A stretch of 5,199 nt of DNA, from the NCBI GenBank assembly GCA_016793525.1, contig JAEUJT010000184.1:1-5199 (forward strand), read 5' to 3'. The notes under the pieces were generated by a model that was not told where the DNA came from, made no database searches, and saw only the letters and a list, made by a program, of their open reading frames with translations. The DNA comes from Archangium sp. Its GTDB lineage: Bacteria > Myxococcota > Myxococcia > Myxococcales > Myxococcaceae. This document shows, piece by piece, positions 5,098-5,199 of this stretch (position 1 is its first letter; each line of letters opens with the position of its first letter). Position numbers and translations under genes: made by a program.

Positions 5098-5199
5098 ATG
5101 GCGCGCGCGATGTGGAAGGGCGATGTGAGCTTCGGGCTGGTGACCATTCCGGTCACGCTGAAGCCGGCGGTGGCGCCCAGCGACGTGCGGTTCCACCAC
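5098..5199 (+). CDS. ku: Ku family DNA end-binding protein, N-terminal 34 residues (truncated by window edge)
   Basis: The frame opens with ATG and reads MARAMWKGDVSFGLVTIPV, the characteristic opening of bacterial Ku (usual form MARAIWKGSISFGLVNIPV), then continues through SDVRFHH, where family members have DVSFHLLH or similar. Bacterial Ku is a homodimer of roughly 250-300 aa per subunit that encircles double-stranded DNA ends and recruits LigD. Only the beginning of the Ku core is present; the rest lies beyond the right edge. It follows ligD on the same strand after a 17-nt gap, the standard two-gene NHEJ arrangement. Identification rests on 34 residues but the motif match and context make it secure. 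Confidence 0.94.
   Translation, partial: MARAMWKGDVSFGLVTIPVTLKPAVAPSDVRFHH

Overview
The window is chromosomal DNA from a G+C-rich Gram-negative bacterium, most likely a myxobacterium or other Myxococcota. Three things point there: strong G/C third-position bias, a DUF1587/1595/1592-type lipoprotein of the kind common in Myxococcota and Planctomycetes, and a PE-LIG-POL LigD followed by Ku. The lineage is an inference from gene content, not from a marker gene.

Layout, left to right. Positions 1-972 hold, on the minus strand, the first 324 codons of a DUF1592-family lipoprotein; its 3' part lies outside the window. A 105-bp divergent spacer follows. Then comes a plus-strand tRNA array: Pro(TGG) at 1078-1151, Arg(TCT) at 1174-1247, His(GTG) at 1322-1395 and Arg(TCG) at 1429-1502. 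A membrane protein of the Lgt fold (1507-2292) begins only 4 nt after the last of these. Right after its stop there is a near-consensus promoter for tRNA-Lys(CTT) at 2346-2418, then a hairpin terminator, then tRNA-Leu(TAG) at 2481-2562. From 2672 to the right edge is a DNA-repair operon: ligD (802 aa, complete) and, 17 nt downstream with a good Shine-Dalgarno, the first 34 codons of ku.

How it works together. LigD and Ku form the bacterial non-homologous end-joining machine: Ku binds double-strand ends and recruits LigD, whose three domains trim, fill and seal them. The six tRNAs form a translation-supply cluster interrupted by the Lgt-like gene. None of the six encodes its CCA end, so all need a CCA-adding enzyme.

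The most interesting parts are: the Lgt-like protein, which keeps the fold but lacks several residues reported as essential in E. coli Lgt and carries an unusual set of histidines; its start codon, which tRNA 3' processing would leave almost leaderless; and two arginine tRNAs sharing a 43-nt core that differs only at anticodon position 36. I saw no CRISPR array, insertion sequence, phage gene or clear attachment site. The window is otherwise an ordinary, intact housekeeping and repair region.
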